Assembly: GCA_018715025.1 (NCBI GenBank)
Contig: DVMK01000177.1
Coordinates: forward strand, 1-10,008
Direction of reading: 5' to 3'
Source: Candidatus Caccousia avistercoris
GTDB taxonomy: Bacteria; Bacillota; Clostridia; Oscillospirales; Acutalibacteraceae
DNA length: 10,008 nt
Shown here: positions 1 to 5,670 of the stretch, in pieces
Position numbering within the stretch: the first letter of the stretch is position 1
Layout of the letters: every line of letters begins with the position of its first letter
Notes under the pieces: generated by a model
Databases searched by the model: none
The model's input: only the letters and a program-made list of their open reading frames with translations
Told to the model about the DNA's origin: nothing
Translations under genes and position numbers: made by a program

Positions 1-168
1 AATTACATTCGCAAAGTAGTTCGACTGAATAAGGGAAATTTGTAATTTCTGAGTCTCAGGAATATCATCGCAAAGGACAATATCTGCCTGTTGTTTATTT
101 ACAACGACTTTGCAAATTGTAATCAAGACATGGTAATAAGTACTGCAAATATATAAATTTGGAGTCAT
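1..168 (-). CDS. Partial glycosyltransferase, GT52/sialyltransferase-like N-terminus
   Basis: The minus strand is open for 56 codons from an ATG at 168-166 to the window edge, so the C-terminal part is missing. A GGAGG ribosome site lies 9 nt before the ATG and overlaps the end of the upstream glycosyltransferase gene, only 3 nt away, which implies one operon with translational coupling. The protein begins MTPNLYICSTYYHVLIT and continues with hydrophobic and KxxADIVLCDDIPE-like stretches. That pattern resembles the N-terminal beta-strand region of GT52-type (lipooligosaccharide sialyltransferase-like) enzymes, which read NLYICST-H-LL and then a D-I-LY-D segment. The family call is from memory of the pattern and is tentative. 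The DNA is strikingly AT-rich compared with the GC-rich gene next to it, as is usual for recently acquired glycan genes. The expected role is sugar transfer during assembly of a surface polysaccharide. Confidence 0.6.
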   Translation of the reverse strand, partial: MTPNLYICSTYYHVLITICKVVVNKQQADIVLCDDIPETQKLQISLIQSNYFANVI

Positions 169-171
169 TTT

Positions 172-1203
172 TCACTTCCTCCACCAGCCCCGCACCCGCT
201 TGTACACCCCGGAATCCAGCAGGCGCTGGTACAGCACGGGGGAAAGGTGCAGGCGGCTGAACAGCCGCAGCGTTTTCAGCTTGCGGGAGATCCGGCGGTT
301 TACCTCCGGCTCCTGCTGCTCCACTTCTGCGAAGAAGAGGGCGCTTTGACGGCGGCCTTCCCGCTTGTGGGGATTTTTCAGCAGGGCGGTGGCGTGGTAG
401 CTCACCGTCGTGGTGGCGAGCTTTTCAAAATAATAAGAGAGGCTGCCGGGAGAGGGGGCGGGAATCCCCCGCTTATATTCCATCATCCGCAGCACCACCT
501 GCTCAATGTGGGAAATCCGCTTCACCTGGTTGTGGAAGGCTACGCTCTGCTCGCCGTTGCCGATTTGGTATTGGTACAGGAAAAGAGGAAGAATCTGCAC
601 GGACTTCACCTGAAAGAAGGGAAGGGCCGCATATTCCTGATCCTCATAAAAGATATGCTCTGACAGCCGCAGCCCGCTGGCCCGGTACAGCTCTGCCCGG
701 TATGTAATGCCGTGAAAGGAACAGCAGGGGGCAATGGAATCGTAAACCTCCATCAATTCGATCAGGGAATTCTCCCGCCCGGCCTTTTCGCATTCACAGG
801 AGAACGCCCTCTTTTTCCCAGAAACCATGTCCACCGTGTGGTAGCTGGTGATCACCGCGTCGGCCTTTGCGCTGTTCAGGGCCTGCACATAGCGGGGAAG
901 GTTTTCTGTCACCACCCAGTCGTCGGCATCCACAGGCCGCAGGTATTTTCCCGCCGCCTGGGCAAAGGCCGTGTTCAGCGCGCCGCCGTGCCCCTTGTTT
1001 TCCTGAGAGAGAAGGCGGAACACGCCGGGGTGCTGCTTGCAAAACCGGCGGGCGATCTGCGCCGTGCCGTCGGTGGAGCCGTCGTCCACCACAAGCACCT
1101 CTATCTGCCCCAAAACCTCCGGACACAGGAAGGAGGAGAGGCATGTGTCCAGATATTTTTCCGCATTGTAGGCGGCTACTGCAAAGGTTACTGCTTTTTC
1201 CAT
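172..1203 (-). CDS. Glycosyltransferase family 2 (GT-A fold)
   Basis: This 343-residue protein transfers a sugar from a nucleotide-sugar donor, most likely to a lipid-linked polysaccharide precursor at the cytoplasmic face of the membrane. The N-terminus has the classic family 2 layout: TFAVAAYNAEKYL (about 6-18), the VLVVDDGSTDGT nucleotide-binding motif with D40-D41, NKGHGGALNTAF (about 69-80), and the metal-binding VDADDW motif (DAD at about 92-94). The variable C-terminal part is basic and shows no clear membrane spans. The start is supported by an AGGGAGGGG ribosome site just upstream of the ATG. The gene lies 26 nt after the inactive recombinase paralogue and 3 nt before the next glycosyltransferase, so the three form one operon driven from the invertible promoter. 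The acceptor and sugar cannot be told from the sequence. Confidence 0.9.
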   Translation of the reverse strand: MEKAVTFAVAAYNAEKYLDTCLSSFLCPEVLGQIEVLVVDDGSTDGTAQIARRFCKQHPGVFRLLSQENKGHGGALNTAFAQAAGKYLRPVDADDWVVTENLPRYVQALNSAKADAVITSYHTVDMVSGKKRAFSCECEKAGRENSLIELMEVYDSIAPCCSFHGITYRAELYRASGLRLSEHIFYEDQEYAALPFFQVKSVQILPLFLYQYQIGNGEQSVAFHNQVKRISHIEQVVLRMMEYKRGIPAPSPGSLSYYFEKLATTTVSYHATALLKNPHKREGRRQSALFFAEVEQQEPEVNRRISRKLKTLRLFSRLHLSPVLYQRLLDSGVYKRVRGWWRK

Positions 1204-1229
1204 GCTGACCCCTCCCTTCCTCTTTTCCT

Positions 1230-2093
1230 CTACGCCCTCCGCTGCCTGGCGGCGGGAAGGCTGTTCTCCTGCCAGCCGATGGAAGCCTGCTCTGCCTCCA
1301 GAAGCCTGTCCTGGGCCTGTTCCACCAAAAGGCTGATGTTGGACTCAATCTGCTCTCTGGTGGACTGGTACAGCTGCTTCAGGCAGCGGGGGGAGCCCTT
1401 TTCCTCCGGCAGGCCGGCTGCGGCGCACAGCTGGCGAAGGCCCGCGGTAACATTGGAGCGGCTCATGGGCCCGCCTTCCCTGGTGAGGAACACGGGGCCG
1501 CGAAGCAGGCCGTTTCGCCGGGCGTACTGCAGCAGCTCCCGCTGCAGGCAGGCGGGAATGCGGAACCGGTGGTCTTCCCCCGCCAAAACTGCGCCCGCCT
1601 GCACAGCCTCCACCGTCACCTTGGGAAGCTCCTGCAGGGGCAGCCCTGTGCTGGCGAACAGCTTGGCCAGCAGGTAGGCCCGCTCACGCCCCAGCTGCCG
1701 GGCGGCGCGCAGAAGCTGCAGGTACTCTGCCCGGGTAATCTGCGGCGTGCCGCCCTTGGGGGGCTTCACCTGGTCGATGAGCTGGTATTCCCGCAGGCCC
1801 AGAGCTTCCAACAGGCTGTTGGCCGCCGAGATCCGCAGGTTTACCGTGCGGGGCGCGTAGCCGTCCTCCAGCATTTGACGGCGGCAAAGGGCCAGCGTCC
1901 CCTTGCCGATCCGCTTTTCCCCGGTGAGGGACGCCCGCAGCTGCTCCAGGCTCTGCCGGTAGCGCTCCAGCGTACCCGGCACATAGCCTTTTTCCGCCAA
2001 ACCGGCAAGGAAATCCTCAATTATCTCTTGGGTCAGCGCCACACCGGTTTCCGCGCCTGCTACCGTCCCCTCTCTGTATTTTTTGGTGCCCAT
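1230..2093 (-). CDS. Catalytically degenerate tyrosine recombinase paralogue, first gene of the glycan operon
   Basis: This 287-residue protein is clearly related along its length to the active recombinase at 2405-3244. Shared blocks include ITRAEYLQLLRAA, ASTGLPLQEL, VFLTREGGPMSR and the AAAGLPEEKGSPRCLKQLY region. Its catalytic residues are gone. The box I arginine of ATGIRVSE is P152 here, H-x-x-R has become R236-x-x-K239, and the LGH box and the nucleophilic tyrosine are absent. The C-terminus is replaced by a charged, probably helical tail (about 243-270). The frame is intact, with a good AAGGAG site at 2099-2104, so it looks like a maintained protein rather than a pseudogene. It should still be able to bind DNA but not cut it. 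It is the first gene behind the invertible promoter, which suggests a regulatory role such as locking or biasing the switch or controlling the operon. That role is inference. Confidence 0.85.
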   Translation of the reverse strand: MGTKKYREGTVAGAETGVALTQEIIEDFLAGLAEKGYVPGTLERYRQSLEQLRASLTGEKRIGKGTLALCRRQMLEDGYAPRTVNLRISAANSLLEALGLREYQLIDQVKPPKGGTPQITRAEYLQLLRAARQLGRERAYLLAKLFASTGLPLQELPKVTVEAVQAGAVLAGEDHRFRIPACLQRELLQYARRNGLLRGPVFLTREGGPMSRSNVTAGLRQLCAAAGLPEEKGSPRCLKQLYQSTREQIESNISLLVEQAQDRLLEAEQASIGWQENSLPAARQRRA

Positions 2094-2109
2094 GGCCTCT
2101 CCTTAATTT

Positions 2110-2128
2110 TTACGAAATTAATATTCTG
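2110..2128 (+). repeat. Left 19-bp inverted repeat of the invertible segment
   Basis: The sequence TTACGAAATTAATATTCTG is matched exactly, in reverse complement, at 2376-2394. It sits just upstream of the AAGGAG ribosome site of the degenerate recombinase gene, so it lies in the 5' leader of the glycan operon mRNA. The same left edge is kept in either orientation of the segment. The outer flank adds a short dyad, AATTT (2105-2109) facing AAATT (2115-2119) around TTACG, which could mark the two recombinase arms around a crossover core. Confidence 0.9.
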
Positions 2129-2168
2129 TCAATTACAAACCGCGTAATCTGTCGCTGCGTCTGCTAAT

Positions 2169-2204
2169 CGTACACATTTTATCACACTGGCCAAAGGATT
2201 ACAA
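2169..2204 (-). promoter_or_regulatory. Sigma-70-type promoter inside the invertible segment, facing the glycan operon
   Basis: Read on the minus strand, TTGTAA (2204-2199) and TAAAAT (2181-2176) are separated by exactly 17 bp. The -10 box is preceded by TGA, giving an extended TGn -10. Transcription would start near 2169 and run left, giving a leader of about 75 nt that includes the left inverted repeat and the AAGGAG site of the first gene. No other convincing promoter was seen between the switch and the glycan genes. Confidence 0.72.
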
Positions 2205-2235
2205 GGGATATATCGGCAATATTGGCATGGAAAAT

Positions 2236-2278
2236 AAGGCCAGCCAGGGGCTTCTTCCTGACTGGTCTTTGCTTTTTT
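2236..2278 (+). terminator. Stem-loop terminator inside the invertible segment, strongest on the plus strand
   Basis: Bases 2238-2248 pair with 2257-2267 (11 positions, one G-U and one C-A mismatch) around an 8-nt loop, with A-T pairs extending the base. A T-rich tract (TTTGCTTTTTT, 2268-2278) follows on the plus strand. Read on the minus strand the same hairpin is followed by a weaker TTATTTT tract. In the present orientation the strong face points right. After inversion it would point left and could stop read-through from the recombinase gene into the glycan operon, reinforcing an OFF state. Confidence 0.65.
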
Positions 2279-2375
2279 GCGCCCATTTTTCTGCGCGGAA
2301 CAGAGACGATTTCCCTTTTTCTCACTTTTTTCGCATTGCAGAGCGGTTTTTGAGGGAGATGCCGCCTGATTTAAT

Positions 2376-2394
2376 CAGAATATTAATTTCGTAA
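2376..2394 (-). repeat. Right 19-bp inverted repeat of the invertible segment
   Basis: This is the exact reverse complement of 2110-2128. It begins about 10 nt beyond the stop codon of the active recombinase gene. The flank outside the repeat (ATATTTG read on the minus strand) differs from the left flank, so the perfect match ends cleanly after 19 bp, as expected of paired recombination sites rather than of a longer duplication. Confidence 0.9.
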
Positions 2395-2404
2395 CAAATA
2401 TTAT

Positions 2405-3244
2405 TTAACAGAGCAGTCCCAGGCGCTCCAGCTGGCGCAGATACTCGGCGCCGGTGGAGACCAGGTAGAGGCGTGTGGTTTCCATGCTGGAATGGCCCAG
2501 CACGTCGGCCAGGCGGGCCACGTCCCGGCAGGCCTTGTAGAAGGTTCTGGCGAACAGGTGGCGCAGGTTGTGGGGAAACACCTTGCTGGCCGCCACCCCG
2601 GCCCGGCGGCACAGGGACTTCATCTCGGCCCATATCTGCCTTCGGGACATACTCTTTCCGCTTCTGGTGAGGAAAATCTCGCCGGAGGCGGTTTTCTGCT
2701 TTTGGGCATATTTCAGCAGCTTCCGGCACAGCTTGCCGGGAATCAGGATGGTGCGGATCTTCCCCTTCAGGGCTACCTGGGCCCTGCCTGCCCGGGCGGC
2801 TTCCACCGTGAGGTACTTCACCTCCGACACCCGGATCCCCGTGGCGCAGATACTCTCCATGAGCAGGGCCAGCCGTTCCCTGCCGCGGGCCTGGGCGGCG
2901 TTCAGCAGGCGCAGATACTCCTGCCGGGTGAGCTCCCGCTCTGGGCCGCGGAACAGCTGCCGCTGCACCCGCAGGTACTTCACCCGGCTGTCGGGCTGGC
3001 CCAGAAACAGGAACAGCTTGTTCACCGCCGCCAGCATGGCGTTCACCGCGGAGGGGGAATACCGCCCGGCGGCCAGACAGCCCTTCCAGCGCAGGGCGTT
3101 TTCCTTGGCGGGCGGCTCCCCCGCCAGCCAGTCCAGGTACCGGCCGGCGTCCCTCACGTACTTTTCTATGGTTGAGGCTTCCCGCTCCTCCTGCAGCAGG
3201 AAGCCTTCAAACTGCCGGAGCGTCTCTTTCCGCTTCTGTTCCAT
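2405..3244 (-). CDS. Tyrosine recombinase (XerC/D-like invertase) for the adjacent promoter switch
   Basis: This 279-residue site-specific recombinase has an N-terminal SAM-like core-binding domain (about 1-95) and a C-terminal catalytic domain. All six catalytic positions are visible: R138 (ATGIRVSE), K162 (LKGKIR), H225 and R228 (PHNLRHLF), H251 (LGHSS) and the nucleophile Y260 (TTRLYL). The reading frame extends upstream, but the start chosen at 3244 is the first ATG with a ribosome site (GGGAGGAG then AAAGGA) and leaves the usual length for the family. The gene ends about 10 nt from the right inverted repeat, so the most economical role is inversion of the 2129-2375 segment. It has its own upstream terminator and probable promoter and is therefore expressed independently of the switch state. 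It is paralogous to the catalytically degenerate protein at 1230-2093. Confidence 0.92.
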   Translation of the reverse strand: MEQKRKETLRQFEGFLLQEEREASTIEKYVRDAGRYLDWLAGEPPAKENALRWKGCLAAGRYSPSAVNAMLAAVNKLFLFLGQPDSRVKYLRVQRQLFRGPERELTRQEYLRLLNAAQARGRERLALLMESICATGIRVSEVKYLTVEAARAGRAQVALKGKIRTILIPGKLCRKLLKYAQKQKTASGEIFLTRSGKSMSRRQIWAEMKSLCRRAGVAASKVFPHNLRHLFARTFYKACRDVARLADVLGHSSMETTRLYLVSTGAEYLRQLERLGLLC

Positions 3245-3271
3245 TCCTTTCTCCTCCCTCTTTTTCCTTTT

Positions 3272-3300
3272 ATTGTAGCAGAGAGATCCAGCGCGGTATG
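3272..3300 (-). promoter_or_regulatory. Possible promoter of the recombinase gene, with an adjacent palindrome
   Basis: A minus-strand TACAAT (3277-3272) lies about 28 nt before the recombinase start. The -35 position 17 bp upstream (CATACC) is poor. A 5-bp-arm dyad, GTGAA-N5-TTCAC (3301-3315), sits immediately upstream of that -35 position, where an activator site would be expected. The weak -35 plus adjacent dyad suggest regulated expression, but both signals are short. Confidence 0.35.
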
Positions 3301-3335
3301 GTGAATATTTTTCACATTTTATTTTGCCCGGGCAG

Positions 3336-3368
3336 AAAAACAGGGCGGAACGCCGCGCGTCCGCCCTG
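3336..3368 (-). terminator. Rho-independent terminator after the aldo/keto reductase gene
   Basis: On the minus strand CAGGGCGGA and TCCGCCCTG form a perfect 9-bp stem around a 10-nt loop (3341-3368), followed by TTTTT (3340-3336). It lies 11 nt beyond the stop codon of the reductase gene and separates that operon from the recombinase gene. Confidence 0.85.
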
Positions 3369-3378
3369 CCTGCCGTAT

Positions 3379-4413
3379 TCACTGTGCAATGGTTCCGTCC
3401 ATGTCCCACAGGGCCCGCCAGTCCTCTGCGCCGGGCCACAGGAACACCTGCCCTTTGATCAGGCGGCAGTTTTTATCCGCCCTCTGTATCTTCCCCATCT
3501 CCTCCTCCGTCAGCGGATCCCCTGCGGCGCAGCGCAGGTTTTCCATGTACTGCTCCTCTGCCACAGAGAAGGGAATGGGGATTTGTCCCCGCTGGACCGC
3601 CCATTTCAGGCACACCAGGGCGGGGGAAATCCCATGCCTTTCCGCAATTTCGCGGATTTCCGGCATCTCCATGTCCGCTATGTCCCCGCTGGCGCGGTCA
3701 CGCTCCGGCCGGGAGGGGGAACCGATGGGGCAGTAGCCGATGGGCTGGATCCCGTGCTCTACGGCGAAGCGGAACAGTTCCGGCTGCTGAAAGCTGGGGT
3801 GCAGCTCCATCTCCAGGGCGGCAGGCTGGATGCGGCACTGGGGAAGCACGGCCTGCAGCTTGGGGATGGTCATGTTGGACATGCCGATGTTTCTCACCAG
3901 CCCCTCCTCCACCAGCTGCTCGCACTGCCGCCACACCGAGAGGAACTCCCCGGCGGAAAAGGGCCGGGAATCCGGGTTTCTGGAATCCCCGCCGCAGCCG
4001 GGCGCGTGATAGTTGGGAAAGGGCCAGTGTACCAGGTACAGGTCCAGGTAACGAAGCCTCAGGTCGCGCAGGCTTTTCCGGCAGGCGGCCAGCACCTGCC
4101 CTTCCTCATGCATGTCGTTCCAAACCTTGGAAACCAGGAACAGATCTTCCCGGGAAACCATGCCCTCCCCCATGGCCCGTTCCAGCGCAAGGCCAATCTC
4201 CGCCTCGTTCTGGTAGACGGCGGCGCAGTCAATCAGCCGGTAGCCGCCCCGGATCCCGCCGTACACCGCTTCGGCCACCTGTGCGGCGGAATACCGGTCT
4301 GAGCCAAAGGTGCCCAGGCCGACGGCCGGTATCTCATCCCCGGTATTCAGCCTGCGGCGGGGAATTTCCTCTTGCGGAACGGTGTATTTCACAGCGCTTT
4401 CTTCCTTTCTCAT
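3379..4413 (-). CDS. Aldo/keto reductase
   Basis: This 344-residue NAD(P)H-dependent oxidoreductase belongs to the aldo/keto reductase superfamily (TIM-barrel, cytosolic). The N-terminal GDEIPAVGLGTFG motif and the full catalytic tetrad are present: D62 and Y67 (LIDCAAVYQNE), K96 (LVSKVWN) and H129 (YLVHWP). RNIGMSNM (about 183-190) and IPIPFSV are the family cofactor-region motifs. The family reduces aldehydes, ketoses or keto acids. The ATG at 4413 is 3 nt after the stop of the upstream dehydrogenase gene and has no ribosome site, so it would need translational coupling. A GTG at 4392 (residue 8) follows an AAGGAA site and is a good alternative start. Co-transcription with the dehydrogenase suggests both act on the same sugar, polyol or uronate. 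The substrate is unknown. Confidence 0.88.
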   Translation of the reverse strand: MRKEESAVKYTVPQEEIPRRRLNTGDEIPAVGLGTFGSDRYSAAQVAEAVYGGIRGGYRLIDCAAVYQNEAEIGLALERAMGEGMVSREDLFLVSKVWNDMHEEGQVLAACRKSLRDLRLRYLDLYLVHWPFPNYHAPGCGGDSRNPDSRPFSAGEFLSVWRQCEQLVEEGLVRNIGMSNMTIPKLQAVLPQCRIQPAALEMELHPSFQQPELFRFAVEHGIQPIGYCPIGSPSRPERDRASGDIADMEMPEIREIAERHGISPALVCLKWAVQRGQIPIPFSVAEEQYMENLRCAAGDPLTEEEMGKIQRADKNCRLIKGQVFLWPGAEDWRALWDMDGTIAQ

Positions 4414-4416
4414 GGT

Positions 4417-5460
4417 TCAGTCAAACACGACGGCCACCTTGCCGCAGCTGCCGCTGGCCATCAGCTGGTAGGCCTGGCCGGCCTCGTCCAGAGGGAATTC
4501 GTGGGTGATAAGGTCTTCCGGGTGGATTCCCCACCGCACCAGCCGTTCCACCAGCTCCTCCATCCTCCACAGGGAGGTAACCCAGGAGCCGTAGATCGTC
4601 TTCTGCCCGTGGATGATGTCCGGGCTGGGTTGGAAGGTGCAGGTGCCGCCCTCCCCTACAAACGCAATCTTCCCCCATTCCCTGGCGGCGCGGATCGCCA
4701 GCTGCCGGCCGGAATCGCTGGCGCTGGCGTCAATGGAGCGCTCCACGCCCTTCCCGCCGGTTACCTCCATAATCCGGTCGAAGGCCTCCTCTGGGGAAAA
4801 CACGTAGTCGGCCAGCCCCAGCTTCTTCGCCAGCGAAATCCGGTAGGGGTTGCCCTCTACCCCAATGCGCAGGTTGGCCCCCATGGCCTTGGCCAGCATC
4901 AGCGCGGCCAGCCCCACAGGGCCCAACCCGGTGACCAGCACGGCGTCGTTCCCGCAGACGCCTATCTTCTCAATGGCCTCATACACGGTGCCGAACCCGC
5001 AGGCTACCTGCGCGCCGTCCTTGTAGGTCAATTCATCCGGCAGGGCGATCAGATCCTTCTCCTCCGCCAGAATATAGGGCGCCATGCCCCCGTTCCGCTG
5101 CCAGCCGTAGGCCTGCCGGAATTCGCTCTTGCAGGAAATATAGTAGCCGCGCCGGCAGTCGTTGCAAACGCCGCAGCCGGAAATGTGGTAAACAATCACC
5201 CGGTCGCCCTTGTGGAACCTTCGCAGGCCTTCCCCCTCCTCCACAATCACCCCGCAGGGCTCGTGGCCCGCCACCGTGCCGGGAATGTATCCCTCAGGCC
5301 CCTTGCCCACATGGGCCTTGTAAATGCAGCGGATGTCGCTGCCGCAGATGGTGGTGGCCTTGGTCTGGATGAGCACCTGCCCGTGCCCGGGCTTCGGAAT
5401 TTCAAATTCTCTCAGTTCCACCGTGCTGTTGCCCGGAAGAACGGCTCCCTTCATTTTCAT
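4417..5460 (-). CDS. Zinc-dependent medium-chain alcohol/polyol dehydrogenase
   Basis: This 347-residue protein is a medium-chain dehydrogenase with a GroES-like catalytic domain and a Rossmann domain. The catalytic zinc site is visible as C39 (ICGSD), H66-E67 (AGHEP) and probably C154. The structural zinc is held by the four cysteines of GCGVCNDCRRGYYISC (C96, C99, C102, C110). The NAD(P)-binding motif GLGPVG is at 178-183. The overall pattern is closest to sugar/polyol or sugar-acid dehydrogenases of the threonine/sorbitol dehydrogenase group, but the substrate is not readable. The frame continues upstream to 5511, yet an AAGGAG site 10 nt before the ATG at 5460 sets the start. It is the first gene of a two-gene operon with the aldo/keto reductase and is divergent from the AraC-type regulator, its likely controller. 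Confidence 0.88.
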   Translation of the reverse strand: MKMKGAVLPGNSTVELREFEIPKPGHGQVLIQTKATTICGSDIRCIYKAHVGKGPEGYIPGTVAGHEPCGVIVEEGEGLRRFHKGDRVIVYHISGCGVCNDCRRGYYISCKSEFRQAYGWQRNGGMAPYILAEEKDLIALPDELTYKDGAQVACGFGTVYEAIEKIGVCGNDAVLVTGLGPVGLAALMLAKAMGANLRIGVEGNPYRISLAKKLGLADYVFSPEEAFDRIMEVTGGKGVERSIDASASDSGRQLAIRAAREWGKIAFVGEGGTCTFQPSPDIIHGQKTIYGSWVTSLWRMEELVERLVRWGIHPEDLITHEFPLDEAGQAYQLMASGSCGKVAVVFD

Positions 5461-5670
5461 GGTTTCTCTCTCCTTTGCATTTTTCTTTTCAAGACCATAG
5501 CGATTGTACAAGATTTTTGCTATACTAATATAAAATATTATAAAAAACGGGAAAGAAAACCGTTAGAGTATTTTCCGCCCACCTTTCGGCCGCCATGTCG
5601 TGTCAGCGCAGGCAGACGCCGGCGGGCCGCAGGCGGGAAGGAGCGTTTCAGGGAAGGGGGAGAAGCCTGT
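5461..5670. promoter_or_regulatory. Divergent regulatory region between the dehydrogenase operon and the araC-type gene
   Basis: This 210-bp gap has a very AT-rich core (about 5500-5547) in otherwise GC-rich DNA. For the plus-strand regulator gene a candidate promoter is TTGCTA (5517-5522), 16 bp, TATAAA (5539-5544). On the minus strand TACAAT and TATA-like boxes occur in the same core, but none has a good -35. An inverted repeat AACGG-N9-CCGTT (5546-5564) just downstream of the plus-strand -10 could be an operator for the adjacent AraC-type protein or its autoregulation. All of these are pattern matches only. Confidence 0.4.

Larger units (their letters stand above)
2129..2375. other. Invertible regulatory segment (phase-variable promoter switch)
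   Basis: This 247-bp non-coding stretch is bounded by perfect 19-bp inverted repeats and placed between an active tyrosine recombinase gene and the operon it would control. It contains a strong-looking minus-strand promoter near the left end and a stem-loop terminator in the middle. Site-specific recombination between inverted repeats flips the intervening DNA; this is the standard design of invertible promoters that give ON/OFF expression of capsule and other surface genes. In the sequenced orientation the promoter reads left into the degenerate recombinase and glycosyltransferase genes. After inversion it would read right, against the 3' end of the recombinase gene. That inversion actually occurs is inferred, not shown. 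Confidence 0.82.

Noticed and set aside
2..123. Imperfect inverted repeat (2-17 against 107-123, one gap and one mismatch), considered as a second invertible site
   Set aside because: Both arms lie inside the open frame of the partial glycosyltransferase gene, are imperfect and do not match the 19-bp switch repeat; AT-rich coding sequence explains them.
3245..3439. N-terminal extension of the active recombinase to 3439
   Set aside because: It would run through the terminator of the upstream gene and into that gene's 3' end; the ATG at 3244 has the ribosome site.
4372..5670. Long plus-strand open frame running into the AraC gene, which would make a 725-residue protein
   Set aside because: It is antisense to a well-supported zinc dehydrogenase with all its ligands; the ribosome site and cupin domain place the real start at 5671.
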